64,000 nucleotides of DNA from Diogma glabrata. Its lineage: Eukaryota > Arthropoda > Insecta > Diptera > Cylindrotomidae. The notes under the pieces were generated by a model. It did not search any database. It was given only the letters and a program-made list of their open reading frames with translations, and was not told the DNA's origin. Location of the stretch: NCBI GenBank assembly GCA_963693315.1, contig OY856188.1:190754811-190818810 (forward strand), in the 5' to 3' direction. The number at the start of each line of letters is the position of its first letter. Within the stretch, counting starts at the first letter, position 1. Below, one piece after another: positions 34,738 through 45,412 of this stretch. The translations under genes were made by a program, and so were the position numbers.

Positions 34738-35230
34738 GTATTGTTAGATAAAACAAAAATCTTAACAGTCATATGTTAATATTTTTTTATATATAAGAAA
34801 TATGTGTATAATTTTTTAATATTTATATTATATAGTGCCTACTAATCTATAACCTAAAATTAAATTTATATATGTACATATTTCAATTTCATAAAAATAT
34901 ATAATTGTTGATTTTTTAAAATATAAATTCAATATAAGTTTAAATGTAAATATGTGGTTACATTTTTTAAAATAAAATATATGAAAATAAAATTAATATG
35001 AAATTAAAACCACCCCGATTTTTATTTATATTTTGTATTGAAACCTAATAATGGTTTCAATTCAATAATCTTTTCAATAACAGTTATTGACAACGACATT
35101 GGTAACAGGTAATTGATTGCGTTATCGATAATAGCTAACTTGTATGCAGTGTTCCGATTTTTATTTTATTTTGCCCTTAAAAAGTTTTTGTCTCCCAAAA
35201 TAAAATACATATAAATTAAAATCTGCACTC
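34738..35230. other. Left internal part of element X
   Basis: This is AT-rich sequence with TAACAGTTATTGACA and GTTATCGATAAT motifs at 35080-35135, the mirror of the right end region at 45960-46110. It ends at the Harbinger insertion. No gene is present. Confidence 0.5.
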
Positions 35231-35555
35231 TAATGCCTAGTTTACACGAGGCGAGTAAACGTGCGAGTTGAACAGGCGAGTTACTGTAGTACAGTTACTG
35301 GCATCGTGTGAACACACAAGGCGAGCTACTCGCATGCGAGCTACTGGTAGGCGAGTTACTACAACATATTTTGTTTTTACTTGTCACTTGCCTCCCCCTC
35401 CACATTGAAAAAAATAAATCGTATTGTATTCGGATTATTTCGACTTTTTTTTATGTTTATTTTAATTTTTTTATTAATTTTGTGAGAAAAACAAACAAAA
35501 TCAAAACGTTTTCGAAAATAAAATAGGTTGTTAAACAAATCGTTGGAATATATAT

Positions 35556-35664
35556 AATTTAAATTAGAATATAGGTATTTTTATTTTTTTACGTTTTTAT
35601 AAATTTTATATAATTTAAATTAGAATATAGGTATTTTTATTTTGTTACGTTTTTATAAATTTTG
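35556..35664. repeat. Tandem pair of ~55-bp units
   Basis: AATTTAAATTAGAATATAGG, TATTTTTATTTT and TTACGTTTTTATAAATTTT occur twice in a row with one clear base difference. Confidence 0.85.
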
Positions 35665-35999
35665 TATATATATTTTGTTAAATTTATTAATAATATATAT
35701 ATAAAGTATTTAATGATGATAATATCACAGTGCCAGTTGCAAAATCCACCACTCGGGGAAGAACCTAATTTAAATATATGTTTATTCCAATGTTGCAAAC
35801 CGTCTTCAGCATACTCGAATAAGTTTCCGTCTGAGTTTTTTCAGGTTATTTCCAAATTCCAGACTTAGTTTTTACGCTAAATGTATAGGTTCTTTAATTT
35901 TTACTAAATTTTTTACTAATTGTTGAATTAGAAAATATCTGTGCTCTTACTTTGTTAATATTTGCATGTAATTGAAAATTTGTAGGTTGAGTATTCGTG

Positions 36000-37290
36000 A
36001 CCCGCCGGATCCTAGTTGAACTAGAATGCATCTAGTGGAAGATATGGAAGAATGATAGTTATACCCTTTTGCAGTAATACAGGAAAAATACCTAATCTAC
36101 AGGAGATTTATACGGACCGAAGGATTCTACAACCCATCTCTCTTTGTTGGGGGTGAAAATTGTGTTGGCTAAATGATCTGCAGTACTTTTAGTTGCAGAA
36201 TCTAGAAGATATATCGATGTTACCTGTTACTTGGTGGTTTCTAACCTCATGTGGAAAGCATCTTGCTGTCTTCTCTATGTCTCTAGGTGGTTCAATTTTC
36301 GATAAGATATCATTACAAGGATGTAGCTCTTTGTTACATGCAGATAGATATTGTTTATCGTAGGAATTGTAGGATATAGTAGGAATGAGTATGTTGTCAA
36401 TGCAGATGCTTAGTGTTGTGACCTCCTTCGTCCATGTGGTGAAAAGTGTAGAAGTGAATTTTTCTGTAGAAAGTTTTAATTTCCTTGTCTTAAGGTAGGT
36501 GTTTTGGATATTGGTGAGTTGATCTAGGTTGTTACCTGTTGCAATCACCGTGCAATCGTCTGCATATGACGTGATGGTTATTCCTTCCGGTGGGACATGT
36601 AAGTTGCTTAAGTAGAGATTAAACAATGAAAGTGAGAGAACTCCGCCTTGTTGAACTCCTTGTCGTAGTACTCTCATCTTGGACTTACAGTTCCAAAACT
36701 CGACGTATGTTTGGCAACCTCTAAGATAGTTGCACAGTCAGCGCTTTGTAAGACCTGGCAAATTGGTCTTTAGGTTGTCCTCTAGTAGTGCGGCGTGCGT
36801 CACTGTCGAACGCTTTTGATAGGTCGAGTGCAACTAAAATTGTTCTTGCACAGGGTTGTTTTTGGTTTAGACCATACTGATCTGGTTTTGTATTCTGTGA
36901 AGAGCGGTGGTTGTACTGTGTGCTGTCCTAAAGCCATGTTGGTGTGCCACCAATTTGTAAGATCCGGTTAACCGAGGCAATAGAAGCGCTTCAATCAGTT
37001 TTGCGGCCGATGAAAGGGTGGATATTGGTCTGTAAGTTTTTTACTTTTCTTCAGGTTTTCCAGGCTTCAAGATGGGGTTTATTCTTGCCGTTTTCCAGAT
37101 ATTTGGTATCTGTAGGGTATTTAGCGATGTGTTGAGTTTGGTAGTGAGATATTTTAGTCCTTTGGCTTCAATATGTTTTAGCATGATGGCTGAGATGCCG
37201 TCGGGTCCAATAGCTTTGGTTGGCTTAATCTTCCTTATGACGTTCTCAACCTCTGAGACATCGGCCTGGGTTAAGAATTTTTATATAGTG
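36000..37290 (-). pseudogene. LINE reverse transcriptase, 5'-truncated, minus strand
   Basis: Read on the minus strand in broken frames, the RT is continuous: KAIGPDGISAIMLKHIEAKG (about 37200), NIWKTARINPILKPGKPEEK, YRPISTLSSAAKLIEALLLP, HQHGFRTAHSTTTALH, TILVALDLSKAF, GVQQGGVLSLSLFNLYLSN and ITSYADDCTVIATG (36560, the YADD catalytic box). The GPDG and YRPIS motifs place it in the jockey/I assemblage of non-LTR elements, and I cannot name the clade. A related copy with the same downstream sequence is at 42833-42890. It is inserted inside the Harbinger. Confidence 0.8.
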
Positions 37291-37898
37291 TTCGGCAAAA
37301 GGTTTTTTTATAAAACTATGTTTAGTTTTGAGCAGAGATGTGATATGTGATAGAAGAGATGTGGTAGATAACATGATACTTTTTACCCCAATTGAACCTA
37401 TTGGCTAATTAAACTTTTTAGAAAACTTCTGCATATTATTTCTTTCTTAAGTAATTTTTTTCCTTTCTAGAAAAACGACATTATCAGCGAGATTATTATT
37501 GTTTTTCAACTGTACCTATTATAGTTATCAGACACAACCACTCAAAAAATTTCTTACAATCATTTTTTGTTTTGCATAAATGCTTCTTTTCAATAACTAC
37601 ATCTTTAGTAAAAACGACATTTAATCTATCACAACATAATATTTTCCAACTCCTCCTCCACCAGTTGGAAGTAGCTAAAGCTTGTAAAAATTTTAAATAC
37701 TTAGGTCTTTCAGACAGAAGTAATTAAATATATGAATTTCAGTCAAGTAGTCTATTTTTGTTTTTTTTAAACGCTAAAATGGGTCAATTTGATAATCGAT
37801 CCGACTCAGATGCCAATTCATCAGACGTTCTCATATACAATCATAGATTCTCTTTTACTTTTGTTTAATCTTGGAAATAAATTTTTAAGATAATCGAT
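37291..37898. other. Harbinger interior upstream of the MADF gene
   Basis: AT-rich sequence with no coding signal. It would contain the promoter and leader of the MADF gene, but I see no distinct TATA box or other site I could defend. Confidence 0.4.
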
Positions 37899-38112
37899 AT
37901 GTCGGATAGGTGGACGTCGGACGAAAACTTAAAATTCATAATCCTGTATCAGGAACATGAAAATTTATGGAACGTTTTTGATAAGCGATATAAAAATAGG
38001 GATGCGCGAAGAAACTCTTAAGAGCTTATCGCAAAAGAAATGAAGTTGTTAAACCCAAACGAAGTCACGAGGAAAATAAAAAATCTACGATCTACTTTAG
38101 TCTCTCTCTCCG
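37899..38112 (+). pseudogene. MADF-domain protein of the Harbinger element, first part
   Basis: From ATG at 37899 the frame reads MSDRWTSDENLKFIILYQEH and continues as ENLWNVFDKRYKNRDARRNS. After a TAA at 38019 it goes on as ELIAKEMKLLNPNEVTRKIK and NLRSTLVSLS. This is a MADF (Adf-1-type Myb/SANT-like) DNA-binding domain: the Trp near the start, LYxxHExLW and the KIKNLRSTxxxEL ending are visible. In PIF/Harbinger elements such a protein helps bring the transposase to the nucleus and ends. One nonsense codon and a LINE inserted at about 38112 inactivate it. The rest resumes at 40581. Confidence 0.82.
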
Positions 38113-40459
38113 GACGAGGTTGGTAAACAGGCTGAGTTATTTGCTCTTTATCACAATTTTACTCAGATAATAGACCAGCCAACCAGAGTTCCTGACATTC
38201 TTGGACAAAAGAGTAATTTACTAGATTTGTTTTTGACAAACGATCCATACATGGTCCAATTTAAAATTTTAGAGCCTTTGGGTGGTTCAGATCATAATTT
38301 GATCTCCGCAAAACTAAATATACAAATTCCGAAACCATTTAAAGCGAATCCTCGTCATGTTTTGGATTACAAAGCTGCGGATTGGCAAGGGCTTAAAAGT
38401 TATTTTAAACGGTTTCCTTGGAAACGTTATTGTCTTACTGGCGAAGACCCAAACATAGCTGCGTCAAATTTTTCTGAAACTATAATTGATGGTATGCGAA
38501 GATTTATTCCTAATAAACAGATCATTCCAAAGGCTGATCTGTGGTTTTCGAATAAATGCAAAAAAGCTATAAAAATTAAAAAAAAGGCTTTTCGAAAGTT
38601 TAATCAAAACAAAACTGATGAAAACCTTAGTCAGTACCGAAAAGAGAGAAATTTATGTCGTAAGCTAATAGATGAAGAGAAACATTTATTTAATAAGAAA
38701 AAAGCATCTAAATTTGCTGAACATCCAACGGGCTCGCGCAATTTCTATAAAGCCGCAAAGGCTGTCCAAAGCAATTTTTGTAAATCTTCCCTACCACCTC
38801 TTGTTGATAGAGATGTACCAGTCATTGATCCAAAAGAGAAAGCTAATTTGCTTGGGCATTATTTCTCTATAAATTCTACTTTAAAAGAACCTAATTTCCA
38901 ACCCAAAACTATTCCTAAAGTATCTTATAAAATGAGACGGATAATTTTTCGTAAAACATTATTCGAAAAATGCTTTTACAAATTAATACTAATAAGTCAA
39001 CAGGCCCTGATTTTATTCCTCCAATTATACTTGAAACATTTGCTAGAGAGCTAGCCCCAATCCTGACTAAAATCTTCTATTTGTCATATAAAAAAGGGAT
39101 TTTTCCTGAAATATGGAAAATGGCTAGTGTACAGCCAGTTTCAAAAAAGGGCAGTAAGACTGATCCTACAAATTACAGACCCATTTCAATTTTATCAGTT
39201 GTTGCTAAAGTATTTGAAAAATATGTAAATTTTAATTTAATGAGCTTCTTAGAGTCTTCGAAATTACTTAATGAAAGACAATACGGATTTCGAAAGGGAA
39301 GAGCGATCACTCATATCTGGAATAAGTCGCTTGAGAACTTTGGAGAAACTTTCGGTGTTGCTCTTGATATTTCCAAGGCATTTGACAAAGTATGGCATAA
39401 CAACCTTATATGCAAATTAAGATCCTATGGTTTAGATGAACAACTTATATCCTGGACACAGAGCTTTATATCTGATCGAAAATTTCGGGTCAATGTAGAT
39501 GGTGTGTCATCGAATACTTTTTCAACTAATGCAGGAGTTCCTCAGGGTTCCGCTTTGTCACCTACTCTTTTTCTTATCTATATTAATGATTTGTTAGATT
39601 CTACGGTTCATCCTGTACATAGTTTTGCTGATGATAGCACGCTTCATGAAGCACCGAAATTATATACACCCTTAGCGCTTAGTGACTGTAGATCAAAATT
39701 GATAGATTCGCTTAATACTGATCTTAAAACAATTATGGATTGGGGTATTGCTAACAGTGTTGAATTCAATACAAGCAAAACACAGGTTTGTCATTTTTCT
39801 AGAATAACGGCACCCAATCCTTTTCCATTAACGTTTGGCTCCAAAAATCTTTTGGAGAATGAGTCTGTCAGACTTCTAGGAGTTGAAATTGAAAATAATA
39901 TGAAGTGGAATTCTCATGTTTTTAATCTGGCTAAGAATGCTGCTCAAAAGTTAGGATGTTTGGGGCGATGTCGTAGGTTTTTCAATAGCGAACAACTTCT
40001 TTTGGTTTATAAATCTTTTATACGTCCCTGCATGGAATACTGTTCTCACATATGGGGTGGAGCATACTTGAGTAGTCTAAATTGCCTTGATTCTGTACAG
40101 CGAAGAGCTATTTACTTATCGGTAACTCAAATCTTACTAACCATCTTGATTCTTTGCAGCACAGAAGAAATGTTGCTGATTTGACTATTTTTTACAAATA
40201 TATTATGTATGAACGAACCTCGGAAGAGATTAAATCGATTTTACCTAACTCTGCAAACCTATCGCGTCACACCAGAGCAACTTTAGCGGCCCATCCTTAT
40301 ACGGTTCAAATAAGTAGGTGTAGAACTGTAGCCTTCCAACGTGACTTTTTCAACAGAGTTTCTCATCTTTGGAATACCTTACCTTCGTGGGTTTTCCCAG
40401 ATGACTTTAATCCTCAGCGGTTTAAAGTTGGCGTTCATAAATTTCTCAGAGAAACTTAA
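38113..40459 (+). pseudogene. CR1-type LINE endonuclease tail and reverse transcriptase
   Basis: The protein starts within the endonuclease (QIIDQPTRVPD, LLDLFLTNDP, and the catalytic GGSDHNLISAKL). A basic linker follows. After a frame change near 38970 comes the RT: TGPDFIPPIIL, NYRPISILSVVAKVFEKYVN, QYGFRKGRA, VALDISKAFDKVWHNNL, GVPQGSALSPTLFLIYINDL and HSFADDSTLH (FADD). Relative to the copy at 46.5 kb it lacks about eight residues after GFRKGRA. Another frame change near 40117 leads to HRRNVADLTIFYKY and the C-terminus ending HKFLRET. The two frameshifts and the lost 5' part make it inactive. Confidence 0.88.
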
Positions 40460-40580
40460 TTTGCATTCGATTCTTATCCCTAGTTGGCATGGTATCTTCG
40501 GATATTCAGAGACGTTAACTTATAATTTATTATAATTAACACTAAACATGCCTAACTTTGAATAAAAAAAAAAAAAAAAA
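38113..40580 (+). mobile_element. CR1-type LINE, 5'-truncated, inserted in the MADF gene
   Basis: It begins inside the endonuclease, ends with an 18-A tail (40563-40580), and sits exactly between the two halves of the MADF reading frame. The 3' untranslated region (TAACACTAAACATGCCTAAC) is the same as in the split LINE at 31085/47005, so both belong to one family. Confidence 0.88.
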
Positions 40581-40721
40581 GAACTGGCAAAGATTGCCAA
40601 AAGCAGGAAAAGTGGCTCAGGCACTGATGATCTTTATAGGCCATCTATAAAATGGTTCAATTCCATGAGCCAAATTATGCAAAGCATAAACTTAAAAAAG
40701 AAAACAACAACAAGTAATTTG
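40581..40721 (+). pseudogene. MADF-domain protein, second part, ending at a splice donor
   Basis: Directly after the LINE poly-A tail the frame reads ELAKIAKSRKSGSGTDDLYR, then PSIKWFNSMSQIMQSINLKK. This is the normal continuation of a MADF domain (EL..I..S..SG.GtDdlY.P...WF). It runs into TTG|GTAAGA at 40722, a good splice donor, so a further exon is expected. I could not find it on the plus strand before the convergent transposase exon. The precise resumption shows the LINE inserted here without loss of MADF codons that I can detect. Confidence 0.8.
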
Positions 40722-40766
40722 GTAAGAACTTTTATTTAAATAGTTAAACTTTACATTTACTTTAAA

Positions 40767-41090
40767 TTATTTTATCATATTATTTTGCCATGTTACAGCT
40801 CCTTCGGCAGTAAAATAATCTTTATATTTGTTTCTTAATTTTTCAGCCATTGTTTTAGATCTGTTATTAATTCGCGATCGTTGCATAGCTGGTAACGCAC
40901 TAATCTCAGATCTCCACTGTCCAAGAGTAACAGTGAAGTTAACAATATCTTCATAGTCTATACTTCCTGGTGGTGTATAGCTATTTGGTGAAGTCATGCG
41001 CAGCCTTTTATGCAAAGTGCATGCAGTTTGAACAATTTTTATTGCCGTTTCTTCTTTTACTAACCTTCCATGTACGCAGACATAAGAAGA
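40767..41090 (-). pseudogene. Harbinger transposase, C-terminal exon
   Basis: On the minus strand an acceptor (TTTCGTTTTAG) is followed by VCVHGRLVKEETAIKIVQTA, CTLHKRLRMTSPNSYTPPGS, IDYEDIVNFTVTLGQWRSEI, and a C-terminus with KYKDYFTAEGAVTWQNNMIK and a stop. The TAC.LHKRLR and YFTxEGAVxWQ motifs are the usual C-terminal end of HARBI1-like transposases (DDE_Tnp_4 family). The exon reads through without a stop. The preceding catalytic exons are missing from this copy. Confidence 0.82.
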
Positions 41091-41583
<493 letters not shown>

Positions 41584-41668
41584 TAAAATTTATATATGTA
41601 TAAAAAATTTATATATAAACATGAAATTAAAAAAAATAATTAGTTGAAATAAATAATTGTGTACTTAC

Positions 41669-42124
41669 TTTAATAAAATCCTTTAAGTTTTCAATTATTG
41701 CATCACATACTTCCGGCATCAATTTAGATATGGCAGCCTTTGAAACGCGAAAAAATACTGACAGCATTCTAAATGTCATTCCGGATGCAAGGTAGCTCAA
41801 TGTTATTTCCAGTTTTACTCTAGCTGGTATAGCTTCCCTCATGGTTGTATCAGAACGTTGAATATTTGTCGTAATTAAATTTAAAAGGAATTCAAATTGT
41901 TCAGGTGTCAATCTCATCACTGCTTTATATTCAGCAGCATCTTCGTAATAGAGTTCTTTCATAATGGTGTTAGTTGCACCATTAGATTTTTTTTTGCAAC
42001 CATTTTCTAACCCAAATCCTTTTTCTTTTCTTTTTTTTTCAATCTTTTTTAATTCCGCAGACAGTACTACAGCCATAGACTTTATTACGGTTTGGGCTAT
42101 AATTTGTTGTTGAATTGTTGACAT
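41669..42124 (-). pseudogene. Harbinger transposase, N-terminal exon
   Basis: The minus-strand frame starts MSTIQQQIIAQTVIKSMAVV and has a basic KKIEKKRKEKGF segment. Then come YYEDAAEYKAVMRLTPEQFE, FLLNLITTNIQRSDTTMREA, IPARVKLEITLSYLASGMTF and RMLSVFFRVSKAAISKLMPE. This is the helical N-terminal region of HARBI1-type transposases up to the helix-turn-helix before the first catalytic Asp. At FIK the frame meets GTAAGT at 41668, a consensus splice donor, so the exon ends there. The catalytic D, D, E exons do not follow. Apart from that the exon is intact. Confidence 0.85.
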
Positions 42125-42439
42125 AGTTGACGTTATTATGTATTAAAATCTAAATAACACTAATTAAGTTAAATAACTTATAACAATTAATACTAATAAT
42201 TTCAAAATATTAAACCCACCTAAACAGAAAGCAATAGTACCTGTTACAATATTTTCAGCTGATATACAACTTGTGTGTTTTCCAGTTTCGGAGATCAAAT
42301 CTGCTAATAAAGCCAACTTTAAAAATGACGCTGTTGATAAAAAAATAATGATTTGAAATTACATTTGTACGAATAAGACACTTATAACATAATAATTTAT
42401 TTTAAAATAAGATGATATGCGAATAGGTACGACCAAAAA
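42125..42439 (-). other. Region upstream of the Harbinger transposase
   Basis: On the minus strand about 44 codons are open (LALLADLISETGKHTSCISA, then ENIVTGTIAFCLGGF), 60-180 bp before the transposase start. I do not recognise the peptide. It may be an extra exon of the element or part of the neighbouring LINE insertion. Confidence 0.25.
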
Positions 42440-42895
42440 TACGATTTTCAAGATGGTCGGGTCTACGCCCCAGAAATACTCAAAAGAATCTTTGACCAAG
42501 GACCATCACAACCATCTCGACGAAAAATGCAATCTCCGTCATTTCGATAAGGAAACAGTCACTGGCCCCGTTGCTTCAGACTCTTCTCATAATGGCCAGC
42601 ATCGAAACAAACCCTGGAGTCTAGACCAACAGCAAAAGTATGGCATTGTGCTGTGTGTAAACAGATTCTTAGGGCAAATACAACATCCGTCCAGTGGAAT
42701 GGTTGTAAAGAATGGTGGTGTAAGCAATGGACCAAAAATTATATAGCGCCATGTTGCTATGCATTAGGCTGGATAGAGAGAGAACATAGAGAACTAGAGA
42801 AGATAGAGAACAAAGGTGGTGGCCTTGCCTTGACACAACACTTAACATCTGCATTGACAACGTGCTTATTCCCACGGTAAAACTGACACCCACTG
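42440..42895 (+). pseudogene. LINE fragment: 5' zinc-finger ORF joined to RT piece
   Basis: In shifting frames the 5' part reads MASIETNPGV (42577) and then HCAVCKQILRANTTSVQWNG and CKEWWCKQW. This is the C-x2-C...SVQ.N.C.EW.C pattern of the PHD-like finger at the start of many jockey-group LINE proteins. Without any endonuclease it jumps at about 42833 to TLNICIDNVLIPTV, nearly the same as TLSICIDNILIPTI in the LINE at 36000-37290. So this is a copy with a very large internal deletion, in the opposite orientation to that LINE. Confidence 0.65.
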
Positions 42896-42901
42896 GAATA
42901 A

Positions 42902-43121
42902 AGCCGCAATCAGACTATTGCAGAACTCTGCAATATTTCTGCAATGGTAGTGTGTAAAATATTCATTGCAGAAAAGTTTGGCAATGAACTCATTGCAAAA
43001 CATTGCAATGACTCATTGCAATGTTTTGCAATGAGTTCATTGCCAAACTTTTCTGCAATGAATATTTTACACACTACCATTGCAGAAATATTGCAGAGTT
43101 TGCAATAGTCTAATTACGGCT
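42902..43121. mobile_element. Near-perfect 220-bp hairpin MITE, TAA-flanked
   Basis: The two halves are almost exact inverted copies with nearly no loop (centre about 43009-43012, TGACTCATTGC). Ends are AGCCGCAATCAGACTATTGC and, reversed, AGCCGTAATTAGACTATTGC. TAA lies on both sides (42899-42901, 43122-43124), fitting mobilisation by a Harbinger transposase. Transcribed in either direction it would give one long hairpin. Confidence 0.85.
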
Positions 43122-43283
43122 TAAGTTACAAGTTACAAAAATAGCTATTTAGTTCATATTTTAGGTTGCCCCAGTAATTATGTATGTTTTGTCTTATCCA
43201 TACAAATGTTATTTCATAGCATGAAATGAAATTTTGGAAAACCGATATAAAATAGGATTGCAGCAGATTTATACGATGGCAAA

Positions 43284-43640
43284 TTCTTAGTTTACTCTCC
43301 ATAAAAAATTAAGATTTTTTTATAAATAAATCAAAAGATTATGTTCTAAAACCTACAAAATGGTTTACCAGAAAAAATATTTGGTTAATCTTCTTAAATT
43401 TATTATATTTGGAACCTAATCTTTTTATGTATTGTCAAAAAACTTTATTTATGAATGCCCACCGTAGACTAGGAATTTGTAAACATATTTATTATTAAAA
43501 ATAAAAATAACACACCACTCACTAATGTTTTTATTGGTTTTCACTTTGTTTTATTTTGGTTTTTAAATAAATTAAATGTTTTTGAAATAAAATGTTTTTT
43601 ACAGTTTTTAAACTAAAATGAAATAAAAACAAACTATAAA
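43284..43640. repeat. Duplicated segment with MITE, copy 1
   Basis: It begins AATTCTTAGTTTACTCTCCA and includes TAAATAAATCAAAAGATTAT and CACCGTAGACTAGGAATTTG. The first ~200 bp have inverted ends (AAATTCCTAGT(T/C)TACGGT in the better copy), so it is a MITE plus downstream flank, repeated at 43899-44215. Confidence 0.7.
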
Positions 43641-43660
43641 TTAAACAAACAAATGTTTAA

Positions 43661-43897
43661 TGGGGCGCTATACTCCTGAGCTATAGTATGCGAAATATGC
43701 GAACTTTGTTTTAAAAAAATAATGTATATTACGTAATTATACAGAAAAAAAACATTACGGAATCAAAACATTTAAGAAGTAAAATAAAAACGGAAACATT
43801 ACATTTTTTTAAAAAGCTTTATTCGCATTAAAACATTACTGTTTTAAAAACATAGTTCGTATATTTCGCATAGTTTAGCTCAGGTGTATAGCACGCC
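43661..43897. mobile_element. MITE, ~237 bp, TAA-flanked
   Basis: Inverted ends of about 45 bp: TGGGGCGCTATACTCCTGAG on the left and, reversed, GGCGTGCTATACACCTGAGC on the right. Both continue through CTA(T/A)A(G/C)TATGCGAAATAT. TAA is found on both sides. It lies between the two copies of a duplicated segment. Its right end resembles that of the 64-7433 element. Confidence 0.78.
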
Positions 43898-43898
43898 T

Positions 43899-44215
43899 AA
43901 ATTCCTAGTTTACGGTCTATTAAAAATTTAGGCTTTTTTATAAATAAATCAAAAGATTATGTTCTAAAGCATACAAAATGATTTACCAGAAATTTATTGG
44001 ATTAATCTGTTTTCTTAAATTTATAATATTTGGAAACTATAAATCTTTTCATGTATTGTTATAAAACTTTATTTATAAATGGCCACCGTAGACTAGGAAT
44101 TTGCTACACATATTTATTATTAAAAATAACACTAAACACATCACTCACTAATGTTATTGTTTTTTTAAATAAATTAAATGTTTTCGAAATAAAATGTATT
44201 TTATAGTTTTTAAAT
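43899..44215. repeat. Duplicated segment with MITE, copy 2
   Basis: It begins AAATTCCTAGTTTACGGTCT and ends like copy 1 (ACATCACTCACTAATGTT, then TAAATTAAATGTTTT). Its MITE part has clean inverted ends AAATTCCTAGTTTACGGT and ACCGTAGACTAGGAATTT (to about 44103). Confidence 0.7.
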
Positions 44216-44461
44216 TTGTAATATAATAAAAATGAAACAAGTATTACTATCATAAAATTAATTCTCACTATTCAGTTATATTTTCAAATACGTTCTGTCA
44301 AGTTTTTTTAATTATCAACTCGCATACAACCGGCGAGTAACTGTCATCGTATGAACAGTACAGGCGAGTACAGCTACTGTCCAATTTTGGTGAGGCGAGT
44401 GAACAGGCGAGTTACTGTCTACTCGCACGCCAGTACCTCGCATCGTGTAAACCACGCTTAA

Positions 44462-44596
44462 GAGCTAAATTTTACTTTCTTATTTTTCGCCCTCAGATAT
44501 TTTAATTTTACTTTAGAAATAAATTTTTGTACGTTATAGATTTTAGTTTTTTTATTTTATTTCGTTCAAAGAAAAGAGGAATAATAGTACATTATT
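44462..44596. other. Element X interior right of the Harbinger
   Basis: A short AT-rich stretch between the TAA duplication of the Harbinger and the next hairpin. No gene is seen. Confidence 0.4.
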
Positions 44597-44686
44597 TAAT
44601 TAGGAGCTAAAGTGATACTTTTTGTGTTGAGTCTATAGTTTGACAATTATAGACGAAACACAAAAAGTCACTTTAGCTCCGAATTA
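44597..44686. repeat. 90-bp hairpin
   Basis: TAATTAGGAGCTAAAGTGAT, ACTTTTTGTGTT and GTCTATA on the left pair with TATAGAC, AACACAAAAAGT and CACTTTAGCTCC on the right. Related sequence (AAAAAGTAAGACTTTAGCTA) occurs at about 45018 inside the adjacent MITE. Confidence 0.75.
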
Positions 44687-44693
44687 AATACAC

Positions 44694-45090
44694 TATTTTT
44701 TCGGCAAACGTTTAAATTTTTTATAAATACGAAATTAATACATCAAACTTTTTATAAATATAAATTTGTATCGTCATAATTACTTCCAAAAAAGCGAAAA
44801 AAACATTTAAATTTGTATGAATAAAATTTTTTTATCAAAGCAGCCTTTTCAAAATTTCATAATATGAGAATCAACTTATTTTTTGTTGTCATGGTTATAC
44901 AATATGTTTGAAAGAATAACAAACTAACAAATAACAAATGCTACTTTACAGCCTCCGTAATATAAAATAAAAATGGCGTTACTTTTGCTGTCGCTAGACG
45001 TTACTTTTGCTGTCAGGCTAAAAAGTAAGACTTTAGCTAACTCCCTAGAGGCAGTAAAGTTAAACTTTACAGCCGTTTGCCGAAAAAATA
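44694..45090. mobile_element. MITE, ~397 bp, 17-bp perfect ends
   Basis: TATTTTTTCGGCAAACG on the left and its exact reverse complement on the right. Inside near the right end GTTACTTTTGCTGTC is present twice. It abuts the 90-bp hairpin. Confidence 0.75.
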
Positions 45091-45358
45091 AGATCTATTT
45101 TTTTTAAACTATACGTTTACGGTTACATAAATATTTTTGTTTGTTTTGTTTTATTCTGGTTAGTTTTCGTCCTATTTCGTTATTTGTATGATTGAATCGT
45201 AATTTTAGATAATGATCTCCATTTAGGTAAATAATTTAATAATGAATAATTTTTAATATGTTATGCATGAATTAAATTATGAAGTAAATAAAATTATTTA
45301 TTATTATTTATTTAAAATGATTTATTGAACGGATTCGTTAAAATTAAAATAAATAGTT

Positions 45359-45412
45359 GTCGAAAAAAAATTAATTAATTTATATTTATAAATTAATTAA
45401 TTTTTTTTCGAC
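45359..45412. repeat. Perfect 54-bp palindrome
   Basis: Two 24-bp arms (starting GTCGAAAAAAAATTAATTAA) are exact inverted copies around a 6-base loop, TATTTA. Confidence 0.9.

Noticed and set aside
36944..37350. Plus-strand frames of 63 and 92 codons
   Set aside because: They are shadows of the minus-strand LINE RT (YRPISTLSSAAKLIEALLLP) at the same place.
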